Of a stretch of DNA of 64,000 nt, positions 45,999-55,207 are shown piece by piece; position 1 is the first letter of the stretch, and every line of letters starts with the position of its first letter. The DNA comes from Aquimarina sp. AU474 (GTDB taxonomy: Bacteria > Bacteroidota > Bacteroidia > Flavobacteriales > Flavobacteriaceae): the NCBI RefSeq assembly GCF_900312815.1, contig NZ_OMPE01000007.1:62001-126000 (forward strand), read 5' to 3'. The notes below the pieces were generated by a model that was not told where the DNA came from, did not search any database, and saw only the letters and a program-made list of their open reading frames with translations. A program made the position numbers and the translations under genes.

Positions 45999-46337
45999 TT
46001 AAGCTTTTTGTTTGTTTCTAGTTCTTCTCTTTTCAGCCCAAGCAATTGCATGCTTATCTAAGCGTACAGTAAGATAACGCATTACTCGCTCATCTCTTCT
46101 ATATTCAACTTCTAATGCGTTGATAGCTTCACCAGGCACCTGGTATTCAAATAAGTGATAAAAACCACTCTTTTTGTGTTGGATTGCATAAGCAAGCTTT
46201 TTAAGCCCCCAATCCTCTTTTGATATCATCTTGGCACCGTTAGAAACAAGAATGTCTTCGTATTTCTTAACTGTTTCCTTTATCTGTTCATCAGATAAAA
46301 CGGGATTCAAGATGAAAACAGTTTCGTATTGATTCAT
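45999..46337 (-). CDS. rpsF: 30S ribosomal protein S6
   Basis: 112 residues from ATG 46337 ([18 protein letters not shown]), the normal S6 start; the open frame extends 20 codons further upstream, but those overlap the promoter. [16 protein letters not shown] C-terminal strand is present ([16 protein letters not shown]). First gene of the operon. Confidence 0.97.
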   Translation of the reverse strand: MNQYETVFILNPVLSDEQIKETVKKYEDILVSNGAKMISKEDWGLKKLAYAIQHKKSGFYHLFEYQVPGEAINALEVEYRRDERVMRYLTVRLDKHAIAWAEKRRTRNKQKA

Positions 46338-46367
46338 AAAATCTAAGTTAAAAATTAAAATTGGCTG

Positions 46368-46397
46368 CAAAAGTAACATTATTATTTGGATTTTCAA
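46368..46397 (-). promoter_or_regulatory. Flavobacterial promoter of rpsF-rpsR-rplI
   Basis: Minus strand: TTG (46397-46395), 19-base spacer, TACTTTTG (46375-46368). It lies 31 bases before the S6 ATG and supports that start. Confidence 0.75.
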
Positions 46398-46503
46398 ACC
46401 ACAATCGTATATCCTAATGATCTATTTTATTATATATCTAAATACTCAGTAAAACGAGGTTAAAAAACACATCTACACTCTTTTCAAAAAATCAAATTTT
46501 AAT

Positions 46504-46536
46504 CGATAAAAAACATTATTATCCGATAAAAAACAC
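46504..46536 (+). promoter_or_regulatory. Paired direct repeats upstream of LytTR gene 1
   Basis: CGATAAAAAACAT at 46504 and CGATAAAAAACAC at 46524: start-to-start distance 20 bases, two helical turns. A related pair with the same spacing precedes the second LytTR gene. LytTR domains bind as dimers to direct repeats, so autoregulation is plausible. Confidence 0.5.
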
Positions 46537-46593
46537 AATTTATAGTAAAATTTGTTAATTTTTTCTTATTATTGTATTACCTAAATCATTAAT

Positions 46594-47301
46594 ATGGAAC
46601 AACTATTACTCAAATGTGCTGTCGTCGATGATTCTACTATACAGCGTTTAGCTATTATGAAGCTAATAAAAAATCATCCACAATTAGAATTGGTTAATGC
46701 ATGGAATAATGCAATTGATACTAAAAATGGATTGTTAGACACAAAAATTGATCTTTTGTTTCTGGATGTAGAGATGCCCGTTCTTACCGGTTTTGATCTT
46801 CTGGATCATCTAGAGGAAAAACCTCATGTCATCTTTGTAACCGGAAAAACAAAATATGCTCTTAGAGCATTCGATTATCATGCTATAGATTTTTTAAAAA
46901 AACCTTTAAAAAAGGAGCGATTTAATATCGCAGTACAAAAAGTCTTTAACACATATTCTTTGCCAGAAAATCAGAAAGAACAGGATAATCCTTTTGTTTT
47001 TATCAAAAGTGGTATTAAAGAATATAAGGTGTTTTTGAAACAAATTCTTTATGTTTCTGCTTTAAAAGATTTTGCAAAAATTCATATGGAAGAAGGTCGC
47101 CCTTTGGTTACTCTTGGTACTATGACTTCTCTTGAATCTGTATTACCCTCTAAATATTTTTTTAGAGCGCATAGGTCTTATATTGTAAATCTCAAAAAAA
47201 TAGAACGTTTTGGTGCCCATTATATGGAAATAAGGGATAATAAAATACCCATAAGTCGAATGAAAAAACAAGAATTTAAAGATGCATTAAACTTATTATA
47301 A
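46594..47301 (+). CDS. LytTR family response regulator (copy 1)
   Basis: 235 residues. Receiver domain 1-120 with acidic pocket VVDD (D12, D13), phospho-acceptor D58 in LLFLDVEMP, T/K switch in FVTGKTKYA and LKKPLKK. A LytTR DNA-binding domain follows (about 135-235: FVFIKSGIKEYKVFLKQI, RAHRSYIVNLKKI). No histidine kinase is adjacent. A close paralogue of equal length follows. ATG at 46594. Confidence 0.92.
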   Translation: MEQLLLKCAVVDDSTIQRLAIMKLIKNHPQLELVNAWNNAIDTKNGLLDTKIDLLFLDVEMPVLTGFDLLDHLEEKPHVIFVTGKTKYALRAFDYHAIDFLKKPLKKERFNIAVQKVFNTYSLPENQKEQDNPFVFIKSGIKEYKVFLKQILYVSALKDFAKIHMEEGRPLVTLGTMTSLESVLPSKYFFRAHRSYIVNLKKIERFGAHYMEIRDNKIPISRMKKQEFKDALNLL

Positions 47302-47402
47302 AAAATAATAACACATTAATAATTAAATACTTATACTGCTTATTTGCCTTTAATTAAAAGAGGGTTTTGCATCGAATAAAGTGTTTTACCATAAAACCAT
47401 TT

Positions 47403-47433
47403 CGACGAAACACTGTTTTTATCGATAAAAAGC
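47403..47433 (+). promoter_or_regulatory. Paired direct repeats upstream of LytTR gene 2
   Basis: CGACGAAACAC at 47403 and CGATAAAAAGC at 47423, 20 bases start to start, as in front of copy 1. A weaker CGAATAAAGTG lies 30 bases earlier at 47373. About 65 bases upstream of the GTG start. Confidence 0.45.
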
Positions 47434-47497
47434 GTAAAATGTTTGTGGAAATAAGATATATTCATTAATATTGTATAAGAATAATAACACTATACAA

Positions 47498-48205
47498 GTG
47501 GAACAATCTCAATTAAAATGTGCGGTAGTAGATGATTCGCGTCTACAAAGACTAGCAATAGTAAAGCTTATAGACGAACATTCGTCACTAGAACTAGTGG
47601 CAGAATGGAATAATGCTATCGAAACAAAAAACGGCTTACTCGATACTCCTGTTGATTTGTTATTTCTAGATATAGAAATGCCAATTCTTACTGGATTTGA
47701 TTTATTAGATGATCTCGAGAACAAGCCTCATATTATTTTTGTTACAGGAAAAACAAAATATGCTTTTAAAGCTTTTGATTATGATGCTGTAGATTATTTA
47801 AGAAAACCTCTTAAAAAAGATCGTTTTAATGCAGCAGTAGATAAGGCATTGAGTATGTCTCGTCTTAATACAGAAAATGCTGCTCTTGAAGATGATGATT
47901 ACATTTTTGTAAAAAGTAACCTTAAGAAGCGTAAAATATTTCTAAATCAATTGAAATATGTAGAAGCTTTAGGAGATTATGTAAAGTTGATTATGGAAGA
48001 AGGAGACCCTATAGTTGTTTTGGCAACTATGAAATCTTTTGAAGCCCAATTACCAGATGATCGTTTCTTAAGAATTCATAAGTCGTACATCGTTAACTTA
48101 GATAAAGTAGAGCGCTATAATAGTCGTAATATTGAAATTGCTGACGAAAAAATACCGCTTAGCCGACATAAAAAGCATTCATTAATTGAAGCTTTAAACA
48201 ACTAA
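47498..48205 (+). CDS. LytTR family response regulator (copy 2)
   Basis: 235 residues from GTG 47498. The GTG start is chosen because VEQSQLKCAVVDD then lines up residue for residue with MEQLLLKCAVVDD of copy 1 and both proteins become the same length; an upstream TTG (47471) would add nine residues with no counterpart. Receiver with D58 (LLFLDIEMP) and LytTR domain (FVKSNLKKRKIFLNQLKYVE, RIHKSYIVNLDKV). Probably a tandem duplicate that has diverged. Followed by a terminator. Confidence 0.9.
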   Translation: MEQSQLKCAVVDDSRLQRLAIVKLIDEHSSLELVAEWNNAIETKNGLLDTPVDLLFLDIEMPILTGFDLLDDLENKPHIIFVTGKTKYAFKAFDYDAVDYLRKPLKKDRFNAAVDKALSMSRLNTENAALEDDDYIFVKSNLKKRKIFLNQLKYVEALGDYVKLIMEEGDPIVVLATMKSFEAQLPDDRFLRIHKSYIVNLDKVERYNSRNIEIADEKIPLSRHKKHSLIEALNN

Positions 48206-48240
48206 TTTAAAGTTTTAATTAGTACCTAAAATATTTTTAA

Positions 48241-48267
48241 AAAGTCCTGCTTTGCGCGGGATTTTTT
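48241..48267 (+). terminator. Intrinsic terminator after LytTR gene 2
   Basis: AAAGTCCTGC / GCGGGATTTT stem with TTTGC loop and T tract. It lies just before the convergent priA stop. Confidence 0.8.
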
Positions 48268-48271
48268 ACTT

Positions 48272-50725
48272 TTAATAGTTATCGACATTAATAATTAGTC
48301 GTACACCAGAAAACTCCTTTATACTACTAAACGATGTATTTACTTTTTTTATCACCTCTTTTGTTTTAATTAATGATTGCCCCTGCGGTATCTTAATTAA
48401 AATATTTTTATGGTATTGATTTCTTATTCTAGATATAGCAGGAAACTCTGGCCCCAAAACATTGTCTTTAAAAACATTTCTTAATGATTTTGCCAACCAA
48501 TTAGTAGCATCGTTTACCTTATTATAATCTTTATGTTTTCCGGTTATTTTTATTAATCGGTAAAAAGGAGGGTATTTATATTGATGCCTCTCTTCTATTT
48601 GATCTTTATACATTCCTGAAAAATCATTGACTGAAACCTGTTGAAGAATTTGATGAAACGGATTATAGGTTTGAATTAATACGCTACCTCTTTTTTTGGT
48701 TCTACCAGCACGACCAGAAACTTGTTGCATTAATTGAAAACTACGCTCATGAGCTCTAAAATCGGGGAAATTGAGCAGATTATCTGCATTCATAATACCA
48801 ACTAGGCTGACATTCCTAAAATCCAATCCTTTTGATAACATCTGTGTACCCACCATTATATCAATTTCTCCTTCTTCAAATCGGTTTATTATTTTTTCGT
48901 ACCCATATTTTCCTCTCGTAGTATCCTGATCCATTCTGGCGATATTATGATCAGGAAAAAGCTCCTGCAACTCTTTTTCTATTTGTTCTGTTCCAAAACC
49001 TTTGGTAGTTAGCTCGGTACTATCACATGCCATACATTTTTGAAGCATAGCAATATGATATCCACAATAATGACATCTTAACTGATTGCGATGATTATGA
49101 AATGTTAAACTCACATCACAATTTGGACATTGTGGTGAATGGCCACAAGTATTACACTCAATAACTGGGGAGTACCCTCTTCGATTTTGAAACAAAATCA
49201 CCTGCTCTCCCTCTTTTATAACATCCCGTATACTTTCTAATAACGTATCACTAAAATGTCCTGTCATTTCCTTTTTCTTATACTTGGTTTTTATATCTAC
49301 CAAATTAATCTCTGGCATCAATACATTACCAAATCGTCTGGTAAGTTCAACTAGACCATATTTATCTTGTTTTGCGTTATAATAAGTCTCTAAAGAAGGT
49401 GTAGCCGAGCCCAATAATACTTTGGCCGAAAACATCTTGGCTAAAACTATAGCGGCATCTCTTGCATGATATCTTGGGGCAGGATCATATTGTTTAAACG
49501 TACTCTCGTGCTCTTCGTCTACAATAATCAATCCCAAATCTCTAAACGGAAGAAACATGGCAGATCGAGCTCCAATTACTATTTGAGCCTTTGCTTTTTG
49601 ATTCTTAATATTATTCCATGCTTCTACCCTTTCATTCACAGAATATTTAGAATGATATACGGTTAGTTTTTCTCCAAAATATTCTTGCAGTCTACTTATT
49701 AATTGTGTCGTTAGCGCAATTTCTGGTAATAAATAAAGAACTTGCTTAGCCTCTTTCAAAGTATTTTCTATAAGCTTAACATATATTTCAGTTTTTCCGG
49801 AAGAGGTAACCCCATGTAACAAACAGACCTCTTTTTCCTTAAAAGAATGTGTTATTTCATCAAAAGCCCTGGATTGATACTCATTAAGCTCTTTTATATC
49901 ATGCTCTGCCTCTCCTTCGTATCGTACTCGATCTGTTTGCAAATGATATTCTTGCAGTATCTTCTTATCTATTAAAGTTTTTATAATCGCAGAAGAACTA
50001 TTTGATTCTTTAATTAATTCGCTAACTTTAATAGGTGTATCTGTTTTGGCCTGTAAAACAAATAATTGCATTAGTACATCTCTTTGTTTTGGAGCACGAG
50101 TCATGGCGTCTAACAAAGCTTTTAACGCATCCTCTTTGGCGTACTCTGCACTTAATCTAATATATCGTACCAATTTAGGTTTGTACTGCTCATAAATTTG
50201 CTCTTGAACGGTAACAATATCTTTTTCTAACAGTCGCTTTATTACCGGGAGTACATTTTTTTTACCCAGTATGTCCATTACTTCATGTATTCTAAGTAAA
50301 CTTTGATACTGAAGGGCTTCGTATAATAAAAATTCATCATCCTTCAACAAAGTTTCATCTACAGAGTTATTGTTATTTTTCTGTATGATAGTTTCACTTT
50401 CTAACAGGAAAGCACTAGGGAGTGCTGCTCTCATTACCTCTCCTTTAGTGCACATATAATACTTAGAAATCCATGACCATAATCGCAATTGCTGATCGGT
50501 AACGATAGGAGTTTCATCGAGTATGTGTTCTATTTCTTTTGCCTCGTACACTACAGGAGGGTTTTGATGTACTTGAGTCACCAAAGCTGCATATACTTTT
50601 GTTTTACCAAATTGAACAGCAACACGCATTCCTGGTACTATAAAACCAGCCTCATTTTCATTAATACGATAGGTAAACTCTTTATCCAGAGGTATGGGAA
50701 GTATTACATCTATAAAATATGGCAT
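48272..50725 (-). CDS. priA: Primosomal replication helicase PriA
   Basis: 817 residues from ATG 50725 (MPYFIDVILPIPLDKEF); the frame opens two codons earlier at a TTG. N-terminal 3'-binding domain, helicase motif I LLHGVTSSGKTEIY, motif II IVDEEHE, and two zinc clusters (CNTCGHSPQCPNCD and CHYCG..CMACDS). Motif VI region QVSGRAGRTKKRG. Restarts replication forks in the cytoplasm. Full length. Confidence 0.97.
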   Translation of the reverse strand: MPYFIDVILPIPLDKEFTYRINENEAGFIVPGMRVAVQFGKTKVYAALVTQVHQNPPVVYEAKEIEHILDETPIVTDQQLRLWSWISKYYMCTKGEVMRAALPSAFLLESETIIQKNNNNSVDETLLKDDEFLLYEALQYQSLLRIHEVMDILGKKNVLPVIKRLLEKDIVTVQEQIYEQYKPKLVRYIRLSAEYAKEDALKALLDAMTRAPKQRDVLMQLFVLQAKTDTPIKVSELIKESNSSSAIIKTLIDKKILQEYHLQTDRVRYEGEAEHDIKELNEYQSRAFDEITHSFKEKEVCLLHGVTSSGKTEIYVKLIENTLKEAKQVLYLLPEIALTTQLISRLQEYFGEKLTVYHSKYSVNERVEAWNNIKNQKAKAQIVIGARSAMFLPFRDLGLIIVDEEHESTFKQYDPAPRYHARDAAIVLAKMFSAKVLLGSATPSLETYYNAKQDKYGLVELTRRFGNVLMPEINLVDIKTKYKKKEMTGHFSDTLLESIRDVIKEGEQVILFQNRRGYSPVIECNTCGHSPQCPNCDVSLTFHNHRNQLRCHYCGYHIAMLQKCMACDSTELTTKGFGTEQIEKELQELFPDHNIARMDQDTTRGKYGYEKIINRFEEGEIDIMVGTQMLSKGLDFRNVSLVGIMNADNLLNFPDFRAHERSFQLMQQVSGRAGRTKKRGSVLIQTYNPFHQILQQVSVNDFSGMYKDQIEERHQYKYPPFYRLIKITGKHKDYNKVNDATNWLAKSLRNVFKDNVLGPEFPAISRIRNQYHKNILIKIPQGQSLIKTKEVIKKVNTSFSSIKEFSGVRLIINVDNY

Positions 50726-50812
50726 TATCAACTATAAAGAAATGTAAAATACGTTTATTAAATAAACAAAAATACAAGTTTAAGTGGTAGTATACGTTTT
50801 AAAAAGGATAAT

Positions 50813-50847
50813 AAAAAAAAGCCCAACACGTGCAATACGTATCGGGC
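50813..50847 (-). terminator. Intrinsic terminator after the first chalcone-isomerase-like gene
   Basis: Minus strand GCCC..ACGT / ACGT..GGGC stem with a 5-base loop and eight T after it, 24 bases past the stop at 50871. Confidence 0.8.
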
Positions 50848-50870
50848 ATCTTATATTATATAATTTTTAT

Positions 50871-51437
50871 TTATTCGCTCACTCCAAGCATTCCTCCTTT
50901 TATGATTTTGCAAGCTGGCTCATTTCCTAACCATATTTTAAACAATGCATATTTAAAATCGCGTCCTTCTATAAAACCTAGTTCTTTACCATTTTTATAC
51001 GTTTTTACACCTTTTCCTTTTAGGTAAACTAAATCATAATAGTCGTTAATTTTCATTGGAGAATTAAAAAGTTTAAGAAAATCTTCTATTCTTACGTCTA
51101 AGCTTTGCGTGTTTCCAAACATAGCATCATCAAATCCTTTTCTAAATACTTTAATCATTCTTTCGTTGGTAACTTTTTTAGAAGCTATATTTAATCTGAT
51201 AGCCATAGTCTCATCAGAATCCAACACTTTTCTATCGTCTGTATGTTTTACTTTGGTATATAACGTTCCGGCATACGTTTTAAAAGAAAGTACCTTTCTC
51301 ATTGCACCTCCGTTATAACTTAATTCTTCTCCATCGTAATTTACTTTCTCAGGAACAACGATATCTCCTATTCTAATTTGTGCTATAGTTAAGTTCGAAA
51401 TTAGTAAAAGAACTGTTAGGGTAATTATTCTTTTCAT
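50871..51437 (-). CDS. Chalcone-isomerase-like secreted protein (copy 1)
   Basis: 188 residues. Signal peptide to LTIAQ (about 1-20). The body IRIGDIVVPEKVNYDGEELS, YNGGAMRKVLSF, ETMAIRLNI and FKYALFKIWLGNEPA matches the bacterial chalcone-isomerase-like family (CHI fold, fatty-acid-binding-type). Bacterial members lack flavonoid substrates and probably bind lipids in the periplasm. Paralogues lie at 52082 and 52793. A terminator follows. Confidence 0.85.
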   Translation of the reverse strand: MKRIITLTVLLLISNLTIAQIRIGDIVVPEKVNYDGEELSYNGGAMRKVLSFKTYAGTLYTKVKHTDDRKVLDSDETMAIRLNIASKKVTNERMIKVFRKGFDDAMFGNTQSLDVRIEDFLKLFNSPMKINDYYDLVYLKGKGVKTYKNGKELGFIEGRDFKYALFKIWLGNEPACKIIKGGMLGVSE

Positions 51438-51554
51438 GGTTTAGTTTTTTTAAAGATTACCCCTAGTTAGTTCCATAATCTTTGAAAACCTAACATAAAA
51501 AAAATGTTAAATTTTATATTCACCTATAAAAAACACCAATTAACACCATTAAAA

Positions 51555-51983
51555 CTAGACTCTTATCCATTGTTGTGTTCGGTAGAGAAAAGCAATATAC
51601 CCTCTCACATTTAACACTTTCGGGTTATCTTCATCTATCCATATTTTGCAACGATATACTTTTCCGTTTTCTGGATCCAAAATAGTACCGTCTTCATACT
51701 CATCCCCATCTTTCTCTAAGTTTTTAATGATTACCATTCCTTCTATAGGCTTATTATAATCGCTCCCTTTACATTCTTCGCATAGGTTTCCTCTATCTGC
51801 TTCATTTATAATATGCGCAATTTTGCCATACAGTTTATCTCCCTTTTTGTATATCTCTACAATAGATCTAGGTTCTCCTGTATTATCATCGATTGTTTTC
51901 CACTTACCAATGATTTGCTCTTGAGCACTTAGGGTTCCTGTAAATAGTATTAAAAAGGTAAAAAAGATTCTAAAAAGGTTCAT
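51555..51983 (-). CDS. DUF2147 domain-containing secreted protein
   Basis: 142 residues from ATG 51983 (MNLFRIFFTFLILFTGTLSAQ), a clean signal peptide; an ATG eight codons upstream is less natural. The domain has IIGKWKTIDDNTGEPRSIVE, a Cys pair LCEECKG, and GTILDPENGKVYRCKIW, the DUF2147 blocks. These are small envelope beta-barrel proteins of unknown function. It lies between chalcone-isomerase-like copies 1 and 2 on the same strand. Confidence 0.85.
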   Translation of the reverse strand: MNLFRIFFTFLILFTGTLSAQEQIIGKWKTIDDNTGEPRSIVEIYKKGDKLYGKIAHIINEADRGNLCEECKGSDYNKPIEGMVIIKNLEKDGDEYEDGTILDPENGKVYRCKIWIDEDNPKVLNVRGYIAFLYRTQQWIRV

Positions 51984-52020
51984 AATTATAATTAATAGAT
52001 TAAACATTTATACTTTTCAT

Positions 52021-52057
52021 AAAAGAAAAAGCTATCTGGATAATTTCAGATAGCTTT
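52021..52057 (-). terminator. Intrinsic terminator after the second chalcone-isomerase-like gene
   Basis: AAAGCTATCTG / CAGATAGCTTT stem with a short loop; on the minus strand a T-rich tail follows. 25 bases after the stop at 52082. Confidence 0.85.
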
Positions 52058-52081
52058 ATATATTATTAAGGAATTATCAAA

Positions 52082-52648
52082 CTATTGTAATCCTAACATT
52101 CCTTTTTTCAAAGGTTCACTAGCCGGTTCATCTCCTAACCAAATTTTAAATAGAGCATATTTAAAATCTCGTCCTTTAATAAGGCCTAATTCTTTATCAT
52201 TCTTATATGCCTTAACACCAACTCCTTTGATATACACAAGATCGAAAATATCATTCTTTACTATCGGTTCACCAAAAAACTTAGTAAATTCTTTTATTCT
52301 TCCATCAAGAGCCTTTGTATTACCAAAAGTGGCTTTATGAAAACCGTCTTTTACTGCTTTGATCATTTTCTTTTGCGTTACAAAACCAGAAACAATATTA
52401 AGTTTAATTGACATCGTCTCATCTGCATCAAGAATTGTTTTTGGATCTTTACTTTTGTTTTGAAGATACAATCCTCCTGCATACAAATCGATCCAAAGCA
52501 TTTCTCTTAAACCTGCTCCATTTAGTTTAAGTTCCGTTTCCGCAAAAGTTTGCTCATAAGGCAATATAGCTTTACTACCCACTCTAATCTGGGCTTGTAC
52601 ATTAGTTAGCGCGACCAATGCTACTAACAATAAAGTAATTTTTTTCAT
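52082..52648 (-). CDS. Chalcone-isomerase-like secreted protein (copy 2)
   Basis: 188 residues. Signal peptide to NVQAQ (1-20). Same blocks as copy 1: KLNGAGLREMLWIDLYAG, DADETMSIKLNI, RDFKYALFKIWLGDEPA, ending KKGMLGLQ. Closest to copy 1 in the C-terminal half (GRDFKYALFKIWLG identical). Own terminator, so it is a separate transcript from the DUF2147 gene downstream. Confidence 0.85.
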   Translation of the reverse strand: MKKITLLLVALVALTNVQAQIRVGSKAILPYEQTFAETELKLNGAGLREMLWIDLYAGGLYLQNKSKDPKTILDADETMSIKLNIVSGFVTQKKMIKAVKDGFHKATFGNTKALDGRIKEFTKFFGEPIVKNDIFDLVYIKGVGVKAYKNDKELGLIKGRDFKYALFKIWLGDEPASEPLKKGMLGLQ

Positions 52649-52792
52649 TATTAAATAAGGTTTATTTGGGGTGGATTAAAATTTTCCTACTTTCCTGGCT
52701 AACAAATATATAAAAATATTATGCACGCACAACACTTTGGAGTATGTTTACTTGTATATAGACATAAAAATACGATTATATCCTATTGATTA

Positions 52793-53353
52793 CTAATAAC
52801 CTAGCATTTCTTTTTTTAGTCCTTTATCTGCTGGTTTTTTACCTAACCAGATATTAAAAAGAGCTTCTTTAAAATCTAATCCCGCAACTGAACCCTTTTC
52901 TGCACCATCTTTATAGATTACACTTCCTTTTCCTTTTTCGTAAACAATATCATATACCTGATCAACTTCTATTTCATCTTTAATGAAACCAATAAATTTC
53001 TCCATTCGTTCTTTAATAGGATCAATGTTACCATTGGTTGATTTATCAAAACCGTCTCGTAAGGCACCGGCCATTTTACTTCTTGACATCAAACCTGATT
53101 GAATATGTAATTTGATCGCCATAGTTTCATCGGCTTTTGCTATAGCACTTGGGTTATTATTTTTTTTCTTCAGGTATAAGGCGCCAGCATATATATCGAT
53201 AAAGAATTTCTCTCTTAATCCACCGCCATTAAACACTAGGTTTTCTTTATTAAAAGTAACAGTTTCGGGCACAACGGCATCTCCAATTTCTATTTGAGCC
53301 TGAGCAGATAAAACAATCATTGTAGCAAAAAATAATACGCTAAGTTTTTTCAT
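52793..53353 (-). CDS. Chalcone-isomerase-like secreted protein (copy 3)
   Basis: 186 residues. Signal peptide to SAQAQ (1-19). Blocks VFNGGGLREKFFIDIYAGAL, KADETMAIKLHI, LDFKEALFNIWLGKKPA, ending KKEMLGY. More diverged than copies 1 and 2. First of the tandem set in transcription order, 24 bases downstream of the BrkB-like gene, so it may be read from that operon. Confidence 0.85.
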   Translation of the reverse strand: MKKLSVLFFATMIVLSAQAQIEIGDAVVPETVTFNKENLVFNGGGLREKFFIDIYAGALYLKKKNNNPSAIAKADETMAIKLHIQSGLMSRSKMAGALRDGFDKSTNGNIDPIKERMEKFIGFIKDEIEVDQVYDIVYEKGKGSVIYKDGAEKGSVAGLDFKEALFNIWLGKKPADKGLKKEMLGY

Positions 53354-53377
53354 TTGTAATTAAATATTTGTGTTAAA

Positions 53378-54295
53378 TTATGTGTCAAAGTTTTTTCTAA
53401 GTTGAATCAATGATGCATTCAATTCAAAGCCTAATAATAATAAATTAGCATTAAGCCATATATATAACATTAAGATCAACATTGCACCTATGGATCCATA
53501 TAATTGATTATAATTTGAAAAATTATCAATATAGATACCAAATAAATAGGTAGTGATTATGATCAAAAAAGTGGTCATAAAAGCACCAGGTGAAAAGAAT
53601 TTATTTTGTTTTCCCTCTGAGGTGCCAAAATAAAACAATGTCGCTATGATTACAAATATCATGAACACAAATAAAGAATATTTACCGATCGTTAACCAAA
53701 AGACAGTATCATCTACTACTCCCATTGTATTTAAATCATCTACTAAATATGTAAAATAAATAGTACCTATAATGGTGATTAACAATAACGATGCCACGAT
53801 TATTGATACTCCCAGCGCAACGATATACTGTCTAACAAAATTTCTATTCAAAGTAACGTGGTAAGAATATTCAAAACCTGAAAAAACAGCATTAATACCA
53901 TTAGTCATCAAAAAAATAGATAGCAAAAAAACTGTAGATAACAATCCTCCTCTTGGGTTTGATGCAATATCATCAAAAATAACTTTAAAAAAATCTGAGG
54001 ATTGCTTGGGTAATGCACCATTGATAAACTCGAAAAAATTTTCTTGATTAATTGGTAAGTAAGGAATAAGATTTAAAAGGAATAATAAAAAAGGAAATAA
54101 TGAAAGAAAGAAACTCCAAGAAATCGCACTTGCTCTTGCAGAAAAAGTTCCTTTGATAATGCCAATAACATAAATTTCGATCAGATCATATATAGACAGC
54201 CCTTGAAAACCTGGGAGAACCAGTTTTTTTCCTATTTTAACCATAAGGTTAATTATAGGAATTTTGTTAAGCCTATCTTCAATATTCTTCGACAT
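53378..54295 (-). CDS. YihY/BrkB family inner-membrane protein
   Basis: 305 residues with six transmembrane segments. GTFSARASAISWSFFLSLFP and PFLLFLLNLIPYLP open the family, and the C-terminal YGSIGAMLILMLYIWLNANLLLLG is the typical last block. YihY proteins are often mislabelled ribonuclease BN; their function is unsettled. It begins 3 bases after nadC, so the two are co-translated. Confidence 0.92.
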   Translation of the reverse strand: MSKNIEDRLNKIPIINLMVKIGKKLVLPGFQGLSIYDLIEIYVIGIIKGTFSARASAISWSFFLSLFPFLLFLLNLIPYLPINQENFFEFINGALPKQSSDFFKVIFDDIASNPRGGLLSTVFLLSIFLMTNGINAVFSGFEYSYHVTLNRNFVRQYIVALGVSIIVASLLLITIIGTIYFTYLVDDLNTMGVVDDTVFWLTIGKYSLFVFMIFVIIATLFYFGTSEGKQNKFFSPGAFMTTFLIIITTYLFGIYIDNFSNYNQLYGSIGAMLILMLYIWLNANLLLLGFELNASLIQLRKNFDT

Positions 54296-54298
54296 AAA

Positions 54299-55156
54299 TC
54301 ACATCGCTTTCAAACTCAAATCTAAATTATATACTGAGTGTGTGAGCGCTCCGCTACTTATATAATCTACACCACACTCTGCATATTTCCTAACCGTTTT
54401 TTCATTGATTCCTCCGCTGGATTCAGTTAAACACGTATCACCAATCAATTTAACAGCCTCTCTGGTATCTTCGTAATTAAAGTTATCAATCAAAATACGA
54501 TATACTCCGGGAGTTTTAAGAATTTCTCTTATCTCATTAAGATCCCTTGCTTCTACAATAATCTTAAGATCTCGATTATGGTCAACTAAGTATTTCTTAG
54601 TTTTTTCTATAGCTTGAGTAATTCCGCCAGCAAAATCAATATGATTATCCTTTAACATTATCATATCATATAATGCAAATCTATGATTCTCTCCTCCTCC
54701 TATCTTAACAGCCCATTTCTCTAAAGCACGAATTCCTGGAGTGGTTTTACGGGTATCTAATATTTTTGTACCTGTACCCTCTAGAAGTTTTACAAATTGA
54801 TTCGTCTTTGTTGCTATAGCACTCATTCTTTGCATAGCATTAAGTACTAATCGTTCTGCTTTAAGAATTGATTGCGAACTTCCAGAAACATAAAAAGCTT
54901 CATCTCCGTATTTTACTGGAGAACCATCTTTTATTTTTACATCAATAACCATTTCAGGATCTACAAAGCTAAATACCTTTTTAGCAAAATCTACTCCTGC
55001 CAAAATCCCTTCATCTTTTACCAAAAGTTTTGCTTTACCAGAAGCAGTTTTAGGGATACATGCTAGCGAACTATGATCTCCATCACCTACATCTTCTCTA
55101 ATGGCATTAGCTATTATTAAATCAATTTCTTTGTTAAATTGGTTTTCACTAATCAT
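54299..55156 (-). CDS. nadC: Nicotinate-nucleotide pyrophosphorylase (carboxylating)
   Basis: 285 residues. Quinolinate phosphoribosyltransferase: REDVGDGDHSS near the start, LDTRKTTPGIRALEKWAVKI with the PRPP/quinolinate Arg-Lys set, GGGENHRFALYDMIMLKDNH, and the C-terminal ESSGGINEKTVRKYA loop. Forms nicotinate mononucleotide from quinolinate and PRPP in de novo NAD synthesis. Divergent from rlmH. Confidence 0.97.
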   Translation of the reverse strand: MISENQFNKEIDLIIANAIREDVGDGDHSSLACIPKTASGKAKLLVKDEGILAGVDFAKKVFSFVDPEMVIDVKIKDGSPVKYGDEAFYVSGSSQSILKAERLVLNAMQRMSAIATKTNQFVKLLEGTGTKILDTRKTTPGIRALEKWAVKIGGGENHRFALYDMIMLKDNHIDFAGGITQAIEKTKKYLVDHNRDLKIIVEARDLNEIREILKTPGVYRILIDNFNYEDTREAVKLIGDTCLTESSGGINEKTVRKYAECGVDYISSGALTHSVYNLDLSLKAM

Positions 55157-55207
55157 ATCGAATGGTTATTTTTGCTAATGTAGCAAAGTAAATGCTAAAT
55201 GTAAACT

